NCBI RefSeq assembly: GCF_900100925.1
Contig: NZ_FNKO01000001.1
Span: 992,001 to 1,056,000, forward strand
From: Actinopolyspora saharensis
GTDB lineage: Bacteria; Actinomycetota; Actinomycetes; Mycobacteriales; Pseudonocardiaceae
Direction of reading: 5' to 3'
DNA length: 64,000 bases
A model generated the notes under the pieces. That model saw only the letters and a program-made list of their open reading frames with translations, had not been told where the DNA came from and did not search any database. Position numbers and translations under genes: made by a program. The number at the start of each line of letters is the position of its first letter. Within the stretch, counting starts at the first letter, position 1. Below, one piece after another: positions 52,530-61,037 of this stretch.

Positions 52530-52846
52530 CTTCTCTCCCGGTGCGGGAAGCTGGCGGGGTCGGCCCGGGCCGTGGGGTGCTCACGTCCGGCGCGCACGGA
52601 GAAATGGTCTCGTGCCACGGGGGACGGACGACGACACGGTGCTCCGGACGGCCGGGACGCCGCGGTTCGGTTTCCCGCGAGGCGCGTTTTCCCACCGGGA
52701 AAAGTAACATTCACGTGAGCGTAGACTTCTGGGCAGTCGGCTCGTTCCGTCCCGCTGAGCTGGGACGTCGCCCCGGCGCGCGAGGTTCTCGCGACCGCGG
52801 CGGGGCCGCGCCCGACCAGCCGCTCGCGGCCTGCAGTGGCGCGGGC
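52530..52846. promoter_or_regulatory. prfC upstream region
   Basis: This 317-bp gap lies upstream of prfC and downstream of the flavin reductase gene. It has no supported gene. It contains TTTTCCC-ACC-GGGAAAA (52687-52703), a perfect 7-bp inverted repeat that could be an operator or small hairpin in the prfC leader. TACTTT on the minus strand (52706-52701) is a weak -10 candidate overlapping it. Confidence 0.4.
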
Positions 52847-54223
52847 TCACTCGGCCAGCTGGTCCAGCGCGGTTTCGATGGTGCGGTGGAAAGTGGGATA
52901 GGCCAGGATCATCCGGCGCAGCTGGGCCAGGTGCGTCTGGGTGTGCACGGCGACAGCCAGCGCCCCGAGGACCTCCCCGCCGAGCGGGGCGACCACGGTG
53001 GCCCCGAGGGGGATGTCGCGTTCGGTGTCGGCCACCACTTTGATCAACCCCTCGTTGCCCGCCTTGTGGATCCAGCCGCGGGGTGCGGAGGGGATCGCGG
53101 CCACGCCCGTGCGCACGGGCAGGCCCTGCTCCCGCGCCCGGGACTCGCTCATCCCCACCGAGGCCACTTCGGGGTCGGTGAAGGTGACCGCGGGTTCGGC
53201 GCGGTAGTCGGCGGTTTCCTCCCCGTTGCCGAGAACGTCGGCGGCGGCGATGCGCGCCTGGTAGATCGAGGTGTGGGTGAACGCCCCGTGTCCGGTGACG
53301 TCCCCGACGGCCCACACCCCTTCGGCGGCGCGCATGCGTCCGTCGACGTCGATGGTCCCGCCGTCCTCCGGCAGCCCGAGGTTGCCCACGCCCAGCGCGG
53401 CCAGGTCCGTGCGGCGTCCCGTGGTGACCAGCAGCTGCTCGGCGGTCAGCGTTTCCCCCGAGTCGAGTTCGAGGGTGAAGTGCTTCCCGTCGTGGTGCAC
53501 CCGAGTGGCCGAGGTCCCGGTGCGCACGGTGATCCCCTCGCCGGTGAACACCTCGGTGATGCAGGCCGAGGCCTCGGGTTCGCTGCCGGGAAGCAGCCGC
53601 GGGGAGGACTCCACCGCTGTGGTGGTGACGCCGAACCGGGCGAAGATCTGGGCGAATTCCATGCCGACCGGCCCGCAGCCGAGCACCACCAGCGAGGAGG
53701 GCAGTTCCCGGGCCCGCACGGCTTCGCGGTTGGTCCAGAACGGCGTGCCCGCCAGTCCCTCGACCGGGGGGACGGCCGGTTCGGTGCCTGGGTTGAGCAC
53801 GAGAGCGCGGCGCGCGCGCAGGACCTGCTCGCCGGAGGAGGTGGACACGGTCACCTCGCCCGGGGCGGTGACGCGTCCGAGGCCGCGGAGGAAACGACCG
53901 CCGGTGCTCTCGAAGCGCTCCACGGCGGTGCTGTCGTCCCAGTCGGTGGTGGCCTCGTCGCGGATCCGGTCGGCCACCCGGGTCCAGTCCGGGCTGACCC
54001 GCGCGTCTCCGGCCAGCCGGGGGACCCGGCGCGCTTCGGCGAGGGAACCGGCCCCGCGCACCATCATCTTGGTGGGGATGCAGGCGTAGTAGGGGCACTC
54101 CCCGCCCAGGAGGCGGTTGTCCACGCCGATCACGTTCAGGCCCGCCGTGGCGAGTCGCCCCGCCACGTCCTCGCCGCCCGGGCCCATCCCGACCACCACG
54201 GCATCGACCTCTTCGTCGGGCAT
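52847..54223 (-). CDS. FAD-dependent pyridine nucleotide-disulfide oxidoreductase (mercuric reductase-like)
   Basis: The 458-residue protein has the FAD motif VVVGMGPGGEDVAGRL, a redox cysteine pair in GGECPYYACIPTK (C-x4-C), an NADPH motif VVLGCGPVGMEFAQ, and VWAVGDVTGHGAFTH. It belongs to the group I disulfide reductases with mercuric and dihydrolipoyl reductases. The C-terminal catalytic His-Pro-Thr motif reads AYPTFHRTIE, so the usual base histidine is Tyr here. Substrate is uncertain, and it is not a canonical Lpd or MerA. It may use quinone or a small disulfide. Confidence 0.85.
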   Translation of the reverse strand: MPDEEVDAVVVGMGPGGEDVAGRLATAGLNVIGVDNRLLGGECPYYACIPTKMMVRGAGSLAEARRVPRLAGDARVSPDWTRVADRIRDEATTDWDDSTAVERFESTGGRFLRGLGRVTAPGEVTVSTSSGEQVLRARRALVLNPGTEPAVPPVEGLAGTPFWTNREAVRARELPSSLVVLGCGPVGMEFAQIFARFGVTTTAVESSPRLLPGSEPEASACITEVFTGEGITVRTGTSATRVHHDGKHFTLELDSGETLTAEQLLVTTGRRTDLAALGVGNLGLPEDGGTIDVDGRMRAAEGVWAVGDVTGHGAFTHTSIYQARIAAADVLGNGEETADYRAEPAVTFTDPEVASVGMSESRAREQGLPVRTGVAAIPSAPRGWIHKAGNEGLIKVVADTERDIPLGATVVAPLGGEVLGALAVAVHTQTHLAQLRRMILAYPTFHRTIETALDQLAE

Positions 54224-54439
54224 GCCGACCTCCCGAGGTAGGAAGCAGGGGAAAGCACGCAGGCCCCCAGCACAGCACCGCAGCGCGGCAGGCGCACGGC
54301 GATGTCGGGACACCGCTCCGGGAACGGGTGGCAAGGCCCCAACCCCTGGTGGGCACGCGAGAATCCTCACCCGCGTGACTCGGTGATCGTCCGGAGTGTC
54401 CCGTGGTCGAGACGCCTGCCCGCGAGGTAGGCACGGGGG

Positions 54440-56017
54440 GTGGCTGCGTCGACGCGCCGTGGTTTCCTGGTCCGGCTCGGGGCCGGGATCACGGGAATGA
54501 TGATGAGTGGGGGAGCCGCCGCGGCGGAGCCGCGGCGGGGTTCGCCCGACGGTCTGGTGCGCGCGAGTCCGGAGGAGCTGGGGGTGGACCCCGGCGGGAT
54601 TCTGGACTTCGCGGAGGGGTTGGAGAAGGCGGGGTTCGCCGGACACGGCTTCGTGCTGCTGCGGCACGGCAGGGTCGCGGCGGAAGGCTGGTGGGAGCCC
54701 TACACCTCCGACGCCGCGCAGCTGACCTACTCGTTGACGAAGAGCGTGCTGGGCACCGCCGTGGGATTCGCGGTGCAGGAGGGCAGGATCCGGCTCGAGG
54801 ACCGGGTCGTGGACGTGTTGCCCGACCTGCTTCCCGCGCGGGTGTCGGCGAACCTCGCCGCGATGCGGTTGCGCCACCTGCTGACCATGACCGCCGGGCA
54901 CGCCGCGGACCCGATGGAGAGAACGCGGCTGCCCCGTTCGGCGCCGAGCACGGAGTGGGTGCGCGCCCTGCTGAGCAGGCCGGTCGAGCACCCGCCCGGC
55001 ACGCGGTTCACCTACAGCAACGGTGCCGCGATCCTGGCCACGGTGATGCTGCACCGGGTGGTCGGGCGGAGCGCGCGGGAGTACCTCGAACCGAGGCTGT
55101 TCGCCCCGCTGGGCATCCGCGTCGGCCGCTGGGAGGAGTTCGCGGACGGCGTCAGCGCGGGCAGCAGCGGACTGGCCCTGCGCACGGGCGACATCGCCAA
55201 GTTCGCTCAGACGTACCTGCGTCGGGGGGTGTGGAACGGCGAGCAGGTCGTACCGCGATTCTGGGCCGAGCGGGCCACGGGCAAGCGGGTCGACACCCCC
55301 GGGCGGGGTCCGGAGGAGTCCGCGGGATACGGGTACTTGTTCTGGCGCGGCAGGCACAACACCTTTCGGGGGCACGGAGCGCTGGACCAGTGCGCGGTGG
55401 TCATGCCGGACCAGGACGCCGTGCTCGCGACCACCGCGGAGCGCCACGGAACGGTGCTCGGGCTGGCCTGGCGGACCCTGCTTCCGGCGATGGGGGCCGC
55501 GCCCTCGGTCCCGGGACGGCGGCTGGACGGGAAGCTCGCAGCGCTCCGGCTGCCGGTGGTGCGGGGGCAGAGCTCCCCGAGCTCGGCCGAGCGCTACTGC
55601 GGCAGCTACGTGTTCGACGCGAACGAGCTCGGGCTGGAAAGGATCACGCTCGATTTCACCGGGGACCGGTGCTCGGTGGAGCTCGTGGACGGGCGGGGCA
55701 GTCATTCCGTGGTGTGCGGACTGCGGCGTTGGATCGAGTCGACCAGCACCCTGTCGGCCTCCGCGGTGCTGCTGCCCGGTTCGGCGGCCGCGAAGCTCTA
55801 CCAGGCCCCTCCGCGGACCCGCGTCGCCGGCTGCGCGGCCTGGCCCGCGGCCGACACGCTGCGCATGACGTGGCGGTTCCTCGGAACTCCGCACGCCGAC
55901 ACCGTGACCCTCGGGTTCGGGCACGACTCGGTGGAGGTGGAGTTCGCCAGCAGCGTTTCCCGCCGTGGTTCGGGCTCCGACGACAGGCCGGTTCTGGTGG
56001 GGTCGCGGCAGCGGTGA
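54440..56017 (+). CDS. Tat-exported serine hydrolase (class C beta-lactamase-like)
   Basis: This 525-residue protein starts with a twin-arginine signal (TRRGFLVRLGAGITG) and has a beta-lactamase/DD-peptidase fold. The catalytic motif is SLTKS (Ser98, Lys101) and the second motif YSN lies in FTYSNGAA. An extra C-terminal beta domain of about 150 residues follows. The start is GTG at 54440. It is probably a carboxypeptidase, esterase or other penicillin-binding-like hydrolase on the outer face of the membrane. It is divergent from the flavin reductase. Confidence 0.82.
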   Translation: MAASTRRGFLVRLGAGITGMMMSGGAAAAEPRRGSPDGLVRASPEELGVDPGGILDFAEGLEKAGFAGHGFVLLRHGRVAAEGWWEPYTSDAAQLTYSLTKSVLGTAVGFAVQEGRIRLEDRVVDVLPDLLPARVSANLAAMRLRHLLTMTAGHAADPMERTRLPRSAPSTEWVRALLSRPVEHPPGTRFTYSNGAAILATVMLHRVVGRSAREYLEPRLFAPLGIRVGRWEEFADGVSAGSSGLALRTGDIAKFAQTYLRRGVWNGEQVVPRFWAERATGKRVDTPGRGPEESAGYGYLFWRGRHNTFRGHGALDQCAVVMPDQDAVLATTAERHGTVLGLAWRTLLPAMGAAPSVPGRRLDGKLAALRLPVVRGQSSPSSAERYCGSYVFDANELGLERITLDFTGDRCSVELVDGRGSHSVVCGLRRWIESTSTLSASAVLLPGSAAAKLYQAPPRTRVAGCAAWPAADTLRMTWRFLGTPHADTVTLGFGHDSVEVEFASSVSRRGSGSDDRPVLVGSRQR

Positions 56018-56055
56018 GCCCCGACCGTCGTGGCGCCCGGAAAAGGAGAACCGTA

Positions 56056-56080
56056 GGAACTAAACCTTTGGTATAGTTCC
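56056..56080. promoter_or_regulatory. Candidate PadR operator
   Basis: GGAACTAAACC (56056-56066), a TTT spacer and GGTATAGTTCC (56070-56080) form a 25-bp palindrome with a single mismatch per arm. It lies 33 bp before the 2TM gene start in an AT-rich patch. A dimeric winged-helix repressor such as the PadR protein encoded at 56531 would suit it. Confidence 0.7.
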
Positions 56081-56112
56081 GAAGGTAGGGCCCTAGAGGG
56101 GAGGACGGCGGG

Positions 56113-56544
56113 ATGAGTCAACGACCGGTCGGTCGTGAGCCGATCACGAACCGGCAACTGAAGGGATACGCCACCGGGCTGGTCTGCGGGGTCGCGGTGG
56201 TCCAGGTCCAGGTGGCACTGCTCGCCGACAGCAGGCCGAACCTGGTGACCTGGTTGCTGCTGATGGGGGTGGGCATTTGCGCGCTGGCGTTCTGCCTGCG
56301 TCACCGGACAGCGCTGCGGCTGCGCGCCTACGGGAACTTCTTCGCGCACGTGCTGACCTACGTCATCGTGAACGGCTTCTTCTGGGGACACGCCGCGGTC
56401 CTCGGGCTGTCCGGGCGCGGGGAGGTGTTGACTCCCGGATGGTTCGGCGCGCTCGTCCCGCTGAGCGTGCTCTGGGGCATCGGACTCGTGGTGCACACCT
56501 TCGGCGCGTTGACCAGCAGGGGCTACGACGATGTCGCTGTCTGA
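56113..56544 (+). CDS. 2TM-domain membrane protein
   Basis: The 143-residue product has two pairs of hydrophobic segments. The C-terminal half matches the 2TM domain (RAYGNFFAHVLTYVIVNGFF and GIGLVVHTFGAL). 2TM proteins are small, poorly understood membrane proteins often fused to or beside kinases and regulators. Its stop overlaps the PadR start by 14 bp, which suggests coupled expression. A near-perfect palindrome precedes it. The function is unknown; context suggests a membrane stress response. Confidence 0.75.
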   Translation: MSQRPVGREPITNRQLKGYATGLVCGVAVVQVQVALLADSRPNLVTWLLLMGVGICALAFCLRHRTALRLRAYGNFFAHVLTYVIVNGFFWGHAAVLGLSGRGEVLTPGWFGALVPLSVLWGIGLVVHTFGALTSRGYDDVAV

Positions 56545-56947
56545 GGACGCTCGTCACGTCGACCGTCTCTCCGACTACGAACGGCAGGTGCTCTCCTCGT
56601 GGTCGGACACGCACAAGAAGAGCACGCTCATGCTGTTCGTGCTCCTGGCGCTCACCCGTGGAGCAGCCTGGTCCGGTGACATCCAGGGGTTTCTCGCCGA
56701 GACGTCCGCCGGGCACCTGACGGTCGACGAGCAGAGCCTGCACCGTAACCTGCGCCGGCTCGAAGGGCTCAACCTCATCACCCACACCCGGCGAGCGGCG
56801 CCGGGTACCGGTGTGCGGCGCAAGATGTACGAGCTCACCACTTCCGGGGAACGTGTCCTCGCGGCGCATCTCGAAACGACGATGTCCTACCTGGACGATC
56901 CGGGTTTTCTGGCGGCGGTGCGCGCCGGACGAGATCCCGGGGCCTGA
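56531..56947 (+). CDS. PadR-family transcriptional regulator
   Basis: This 138-residue protein has a PadR/winged-helix pattern: LMLFVLLALTRGAAWSGDIQ, LTVDEQSLHRNLRRLEGLNL and MYELTTSGERVLAAHL. It overlaps the 2TM gene and probably represses both genes through the 56056-56080 palindrome. PadR proteins paired with membrane proteins often sense membrane-active compounds. The effector is not known. Confidence 0.8.
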   Translation: MSLSEDARHVDRLSDYERQVLSSWSDTHKKSTLMLFVLLALTRGAAWSGDIQGFLAETSAGHLTVDEQSLHRNLRRLEGLNLITHTRRAAPGTGVRRKMYELTTSGERVLAAHLETTMSYLDDPGFLAAVRAGRDPGA

Positions 56948-57046
56948 ACGCCTGGGATGGCAGTCGCCCCCTTCCGGGGAGCGCGGCTCGAGGGGATCCC
57001 CGCGGAGGGATCGCCCCGGGCACCGGCACGTCGGGATGGGTCTCGG

Positions 57047-57730
57047 TCAGGCGGCTCGGGGCAGCATGGCCACCTCGGAGTGCGACCCGGCCGCGGGCTG
57101 CCAGTCCACGCCGAGTCGTTTGGCCCGGTACATGGCCGTGTCGGCCGAGCGCAGGGCGTGGGCCAGCCCTGGAGCGGGCTGCCCGTCGGTGCGGAACACC
57201 CCGATGGAGGCTCCCACGCGCACCGCGGTCGTCTCGGTGATCCCGACATCGGCCGTGACCACCGCGGCCACGCGGGCCCAGTCGACGCCGGGTCGGACGG
57301 CCATGACGATCTCGTCGCCGCCCACTCTGCCCAGAGCGGCGTCGGGTCCCAGCGCTCGCCGCAGCCGTCGGGCGACGATGTTCAGCAGCTGGTCGCCGGC
57401 CGCGTGCCCGTGGGTGTCGTTGATGCGTTTGAAGTCGTCGAGGTCGAGCAGGGCGAGTTCGCACGGTGCGCGCAGCCGTGCGGAGACCGTCGGTTCCCAC
57501 GCGCGTCGGTTCGCGAGTCCCGTGACGGGGTCGGTCAGCGCTTCGGCGATGTCGGAGCGGTGCCGCCGTTCGAGCTCGTCGAGCTCGCGCCGGTGGCGTT
57601 CCCGTTGGCCCGCGAGCGCGAGGCGACGACTCCTGCGTTCCCGGGCCAGCGCGCGCTCGTTCCGGACGCGGTCCGCGATCCAGCAGCCGAGCACCACCGC
57701 CGTCACCGCCGTCGGGAGGACGTTTCTCAC
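57047..57730 (-). CDS. GGDEF-domain diguanylate cyclase
   Basis: The 227-residue protein has an N-terminal hydrophobic helix (LPTAVTAVVLGCWIADRV), a basic coiled region, and a GGDEF domain: ADPVTGLANRRAWEP-like start, LLDLDDFKRINDTHGHAAGD, then the active site GRVGGDEIV (GGDEI in place of GGDEF). It should make cyclic di-GMP. No clear RxxD inhibitory site precedes it, so product feedback may be absent. No EAL or sensor domain is attached. Confidence 0.88.
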   Translation of the reverse strand: MRNVLPTAVTAVVLGCWIADRVRNERALARERRSRRLALAGQRERHRRELDELERRHRSDIAEALTDPVTGLANRRAWEPTVSARLRAPCELALLDLDDFKRINDTHGHAAGDQLLNIVARRLRRALGPDAALGRVGGDEIVMAVRPGVDWARVAAVVTADVGITETTAVRVGASIGVFRTDGQPAPGLAHALRSADTAMYRAKRLGVDWQPAAGSHSEVAMLPRAA

Positions 57731-58031
57731 CGCGTCCTCCCGGAAGGCGTCTTCGGCGGCAGCGTCGGCCCGGCGCGGTCGGCGGGGGACCAGGGCGCGA
57801 ACCGCCCGCGAGCGCGTGGCTCAGGTCGGGACGAGCACCGTGCGGCGTGGCCCGATCCGCTCGATGCCCCGCGTTCTCGGCGCGAGGGGTACGTCCTTCC
57901 GTGCGGCATGGTCGGTTCGCACTCCCAGGTGTTGCGCGATCACCGGTGTGGTGAGGTCACCATATCGGGTCGAAATCGTCCTGTGATCAGCATAGTAGGC
58001 TGTGCGACCTGTCGTCGTTCCCGCATTCGGA
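57731..58031. other. Intergenic region with a doubtful small frame
   Basis: This 301-bp stretch lies between the diguanylate cyclase start and the amidohydrolase stop, both on the minus strand. It contains a minus-strand reading of up to 81 codons ending at 57821 (visible part STRYGDLTTPVIAQHLGVR and onward) without a recognised family, clear start or ribosome-binding site. The right part is relatively AT-rich and probably holds the cyclase promoter. Confidence 0.3.
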
Positions 58032-59237
58032 TTACAGATGACTCGGGCGCCCGTCCGGGAACGCACGTCCCGCGCTGAGCACGAGGGCGGGCTCGCGCAG
58101 CTTCTGGAGATCGACCAGCGGGTCGCCGTCGACCACGACCACGTCGGCGGCCAGTCCCGGCCGCAGCGCGCCGGTCTCCGCGGCGAGCCCGAGTCCGCGG
58201 GCGCTGGCCGTGGTGGCCAGTTCCAGGATCTGCTCGGGCGGAACGCCGATGTGCTCGTAGAGCTCCAGCGTGCTGACCGGATCCCCGTGGTGGGAGACGG
58301 GCACCCCCGCGTCGCTGCCGAACAGCAGCGGAACCCCGTGGTCCCGCAACCAGCGCAGCCGTTCGGCGATGCGCTGGGAGCGCTCGGGACCGAGCTTGTC
58401 CCACATGGCGCGCCACTGGGAGGGCAGCGCCGGGGAGGCGGCGATGTCGCGCGCGGCCATGGTCGCGGCCACGGAGTCCCGCAGATCCACCGCGCCGTCG
58501 GGGCCCATGAAGGTGCAGTGCTCCACGGTGTCCACCCCGACCTCGACCGCCGCGGCGATGACCTCGGAGGTGTAGGCGTGCACCGCGACCGGAAGTCCCA
58601 GGGCGTGTGCCTGCTCCACGATCAGGGACAGCTCGTGCGGGGTGAACTGGGCATCGGTCATGCGCGGCCCGTCGGGACTCGTCTGGCCCCCGTTGGCCAT
58701 CACCTTGATCACGTCGGCGCCGCGGCGCGCGTTGTCGCGCACCCGGGAACGGATCTGTTCGGGACCGGACACTTCGCCGCCGAGGAAGGAGCAGTGCCCT
58801 CCGGGCGGGGTCAGGGGAGCGCAGGCGGCCCGGATCCGCGGGCCGGCGACCTCGCCGCGCTCGACGGAGCGGCGCAGCTCGGTGATCAACCCGTCCCGGT
58901 CCCCCAGGTCGCGGATGGTGGTCACCCCGGCCGCCAGGTGCAGGCGGGCCCGCTGCCCCATCGCCGCGAGCAGCTCCTCGTCGGTGGAGGCGCGCAGCGC
59001 GGCGGCCGGGTCCGCGCCGGAGTCGAAGCCGAGGTGCACGTGGCCGTTGACCAGACCGGGCAGAATCGTCGCCTGTGGATGGTCCAGCCGGTGTGCGTCG
59101 GGAGCGGCCCGCTGCTCGACCTCGGCGAGCGTGCCGACCGCGGTGATCCTGTCGTCGTCGATCAGCAGGGCACCGGGGGAGAAGCGTTGTCCGCGCGGTC
59201 CGACCAGCAGTTGATGAGCGCTCAATAGTTGCTGCAC
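58032..59237 (-). CDS. Amidohydrolase-family protein (imidazolonepropionase-like)
   Basis: This 401-residue metal-dependent hydrolase has the binuclear-site motifs HVH (VNGHVHLGF), a bridging Lys (VIKVMANGG), His (AVHAYTS), His (EHCTFMG) and the final Asp (LFGSDAGVP). The family includes prolidase-like and imidazolonepropionase-like enzymes acting on cyclic amides or peptides. The GTG at 59237 (start VQQLLSAHQLL) is the most natural start. It is divergent from the ImmA-like gene. Substrate unknown. Confidence 0.85.
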   Translation of the reverse strand: MQQLLSAHQLLVGPRGQRFSPGALLIDDDRITAVGTLAEVEQRAAPDAHRLDHPQATILPGLVNGHVHLGFDSGADPAAALRASTDEELLAAMGQRARLHLAAGVTTIRDLGDRDGLITELRRSVERGEVAGPRIRAACAPLTPPGGHCSFLGGEVSGPEQIRSRVRDNARRGADVIKVMANGGQTSPDGPRMTDAQFTPHELSLIVEQAHALGLPVAVHAYTSEVIAAAVEVGVDTVEHCTFMGPDGAVDLRDSVAATMAARDIAASPALPSQWRAMWDKLGPERSQRIAERLRWLRDHGVPLLFGSDAGVPVSHHGDPVSTLELYEHIGVPPEQILELATTASARGLGLAAETGALRPGLAADVVVVDGDPLVDLQKLREPALVLSAGRAFPDGRPSHL

Positions 59238-59277
59238 AACGGCACGATACCGTCGGCGGGAATTCCCGACGACGTGC

Positions 59278-59305
59278 TTGCGCGGAATGATCACGGCATT
59301 AGACT
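59278..59305 (+). promoter_or_regulatory. Predicted promoter of the protease-membrane protein pair
   Basis: TTGCGC (59278-59283), a 16-bp spacer and TAGACT (59300-59305) form a plausible promoter. A GGAGG site at 59314-59318 follows before the ATG at 59323. Confidence 0.5.
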
Positions 59306-59322
59306 CCGCGCCCGGAGGTTTT

Positions 59323-59883
59323 ATGCTCTCACGAATCGGAAGACCGCGGGAATGGTTGCTCCGGCGGAGGTGCCGAACCCTGTTGCGGGACCTGGAGGTT
59401 CCCGCACCGCTCGACGTCGGTGATCTCTGCCGCAGGCTGGGGGAGCAGCGTGGCCGCCCCATCGAGCTCTACGAGTACCCGATCAGGGTTCCCGGCCCGT
59501 TCGGGCTCTGGTTCCGGCTGCGGGACCGCGACGCCATTTTCTACCAGCGGGAGAGCGTGCGCTGGCACCAGGACCACATCATTCTGCACGAGCTCGGCCA
59601 CCTGCTCGGGCAGCATCCGAGCGACGCGGGAGTGCTGGACGCGGACACGGAGGTGATCCGCAACGATCCTCCCACCGAGCTGGACTGGCAGGAAGGCGAC
59701 GAGGGCGATGTGAGCCGGCGCAGGCGCACCTGCTACGACGACCGATACGAACGCGAAGCGGAACTGTGTGCCACGATCATCCAGGAATGGGGTTCGGTGC
59801 TCGCGGCGGATTCCGCACCGGCGGATGATCCGGCCGAACAGCGGATCAGCCGGAGTCTGACTCACCACCAGGGATGGCGCTAG
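59323..59883 (+). CDS. ImmA/IrrE-family metallopeptidase-like protein
   Basis: The 186-residue protein carries a zinc-protease motif HELGH (His89 and His93) within a compact domain also seen in ImmA/IrrE proteins. These proteases cleave paired XRE repressors in mobile elements and stress systems. The N-terminal part has many basic residues. The ATG at 59323 has GGAGG upstream. The stop overlaps the membrane protein gene by 10 bp. An EspR-like XRE regulator is encoded convergently just beyond, so a protease-regulator pair is plausible but unproven. Confidence 0.8.
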   Translation: MLSRIGRPREWLLRRRCRTLLRDLEVPAPLDVGDLCRRLGEQRGRPIELYEYPIRVPGPFGLWFRLRDRDAIFYQRESVRWHQDHIILHELGHLLGQHPSDAGVLDADTEVIRNDPPTELDWQEGDEGDVSRRRRTCYDDRYEREAELCATIIQEWGSVLAADSAPADDPAEQRISRSLTHHQGWR

Positions 59884-61037
59884 TGCTTGTCACCTTCACC
59901 CTGCTGTTATGGGCCGGTACCGCGCTCAAGGGGCTCCAGCTCCTGCGGGCGCCCGACGACCGGCTGCTGCGCACGGTCGCGAGCGGCCTCGCCACGGCTG
60001 CCATCGCCTTCACCGTCGGGCGGCATCCCGTGGAGGGCTGGCTCGACGGTGTGTACCCGGGCATTCCCAGCCTCGTGCGCAACCTCGGGATGACCGCGGC
60101 CTTCTACCTCGTGCTCTCGTTCTTCGTCTACAGCGCGCAGCAGCACCGGCGAGCGGTCGGGGAGATGCTGCGCCACCGCGCGATCGTGGGCGGGTTGCTC
60201 GCGCTGGCGGTGCTCACGTGGGCGCTGGCTCCCGCGCAGGTGCGCCTCGACCCGCGTGCCGCCTCCTACGAGGGGTTCGGCCACGCCACGGTGTTCCAGG
60301 CGCTGGCCGCGCTGGCCACGTTGTACAGCGTCTTCCACGCGCTTCGCCACGGGGTGCGCCGCGTTCGGACGGCGCGGCGCAGGCACCTGCGGATCGGGTT
60401 GTCCGTCCTGGTCATCGGGCTGGTGGGGGCGCTGCTGGCGAATCTGCTGTCGGTGGTCATGACGCTGATGGGGATCGTGCTGTCCCCGCAGGCCCCGGCG
60501 CTGACGGCCGCCCAGCTGGCCTATGTGGTCGTCATTCTGTTCGGCATCCCCGGGGTGGCCTTCGGGCTGGCCTACCCCATCGTGGCGGGCATGGTCGCGG
60601 CCACGCCCGTGTGGTGGCGGCACTGGCGGCAGCACCGTGCGCTGCGTCCGCTGTGGACAGAGGTGACCCGAGCCTTCCCCGCGCTCACGCTGCGTCGGAC
60701 CATCGGGGCGGTGCGCCCGTGGAGCATCCACGCCCGCAGGTATCGCCGAGCCTGCGAGATCAGGGACGGTCTGGTGATGCTGGCTCCGTACTACCCCGCC
60801 GCGGAGCGGGAGGACGCTGAGGGAACGGCCACCACCGAGCGCTGCGCCGCACGACTGCGCGAGGCGCTGCGGGTCCGCGCCGAGGCCCGTGCGGACGGCA
60901 GTGAACCCGTGGGCGGCGAGGTCGCCACCGTGCTCGCGCCCCGGAACGGGGGCGGCGGTGGGATGGACGCCGACATCCGGTGGTTGGTCGAGCTGTCCAC
61001 CGCGCTGCGCAGGGGTCAGTTCGTGGAGTCGGGCTGA
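59874..61037 (+). CDS. DUF6545/MAB_1171c-type membrane protein
   Basis: This 387-residue protein has about seven to eight hydrophobic segments over the first 240 residues and a cytosolic C-terminal part with an AVRPWSIHARRYRRACEIRDG segment typical of the MAB_1171c/DUF6545 group. These are annotated as putative transporters but have no proven role. It overlaps the protease gene by 10 bp and the convergent XRE gene by 22 bp. The layout suggests a membrane sensor working with the protease. That is inference. Confidence 0.75.
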   Translation: MALVLVTFTLLLWAGTALKGLQLLRAPDDRLLRTVASGLATAAIAFTVGRHPVEGWLDGVYPGIPSLVRNLGMTAAFYLVLSFFVYSAQQHRRAVGEMLRHRAIVGGLLALAVLTWALAPAQVRLDPRAASYEGFGHATVFQALAALATLYSVFHALRHGVRRVRTARRRHLRIGLSVLVIGLVGALLANLLSVVMTLMGIVLSPQAPALTAAQLAYVVVILFGIPGVAFGLAYPIVAGMVAATPVWWRHWRQHRALRPLWTEVTRAFPALTLRRTIGAVRPWSIHARRYRRACEIRDGLVMLAPYYPAAEREDAEGTATTERCAARLREALRVRAEARADGSEPVGGEVATVLAPRNGGGGGMDADIRWLVELSTALRRGQFVESG

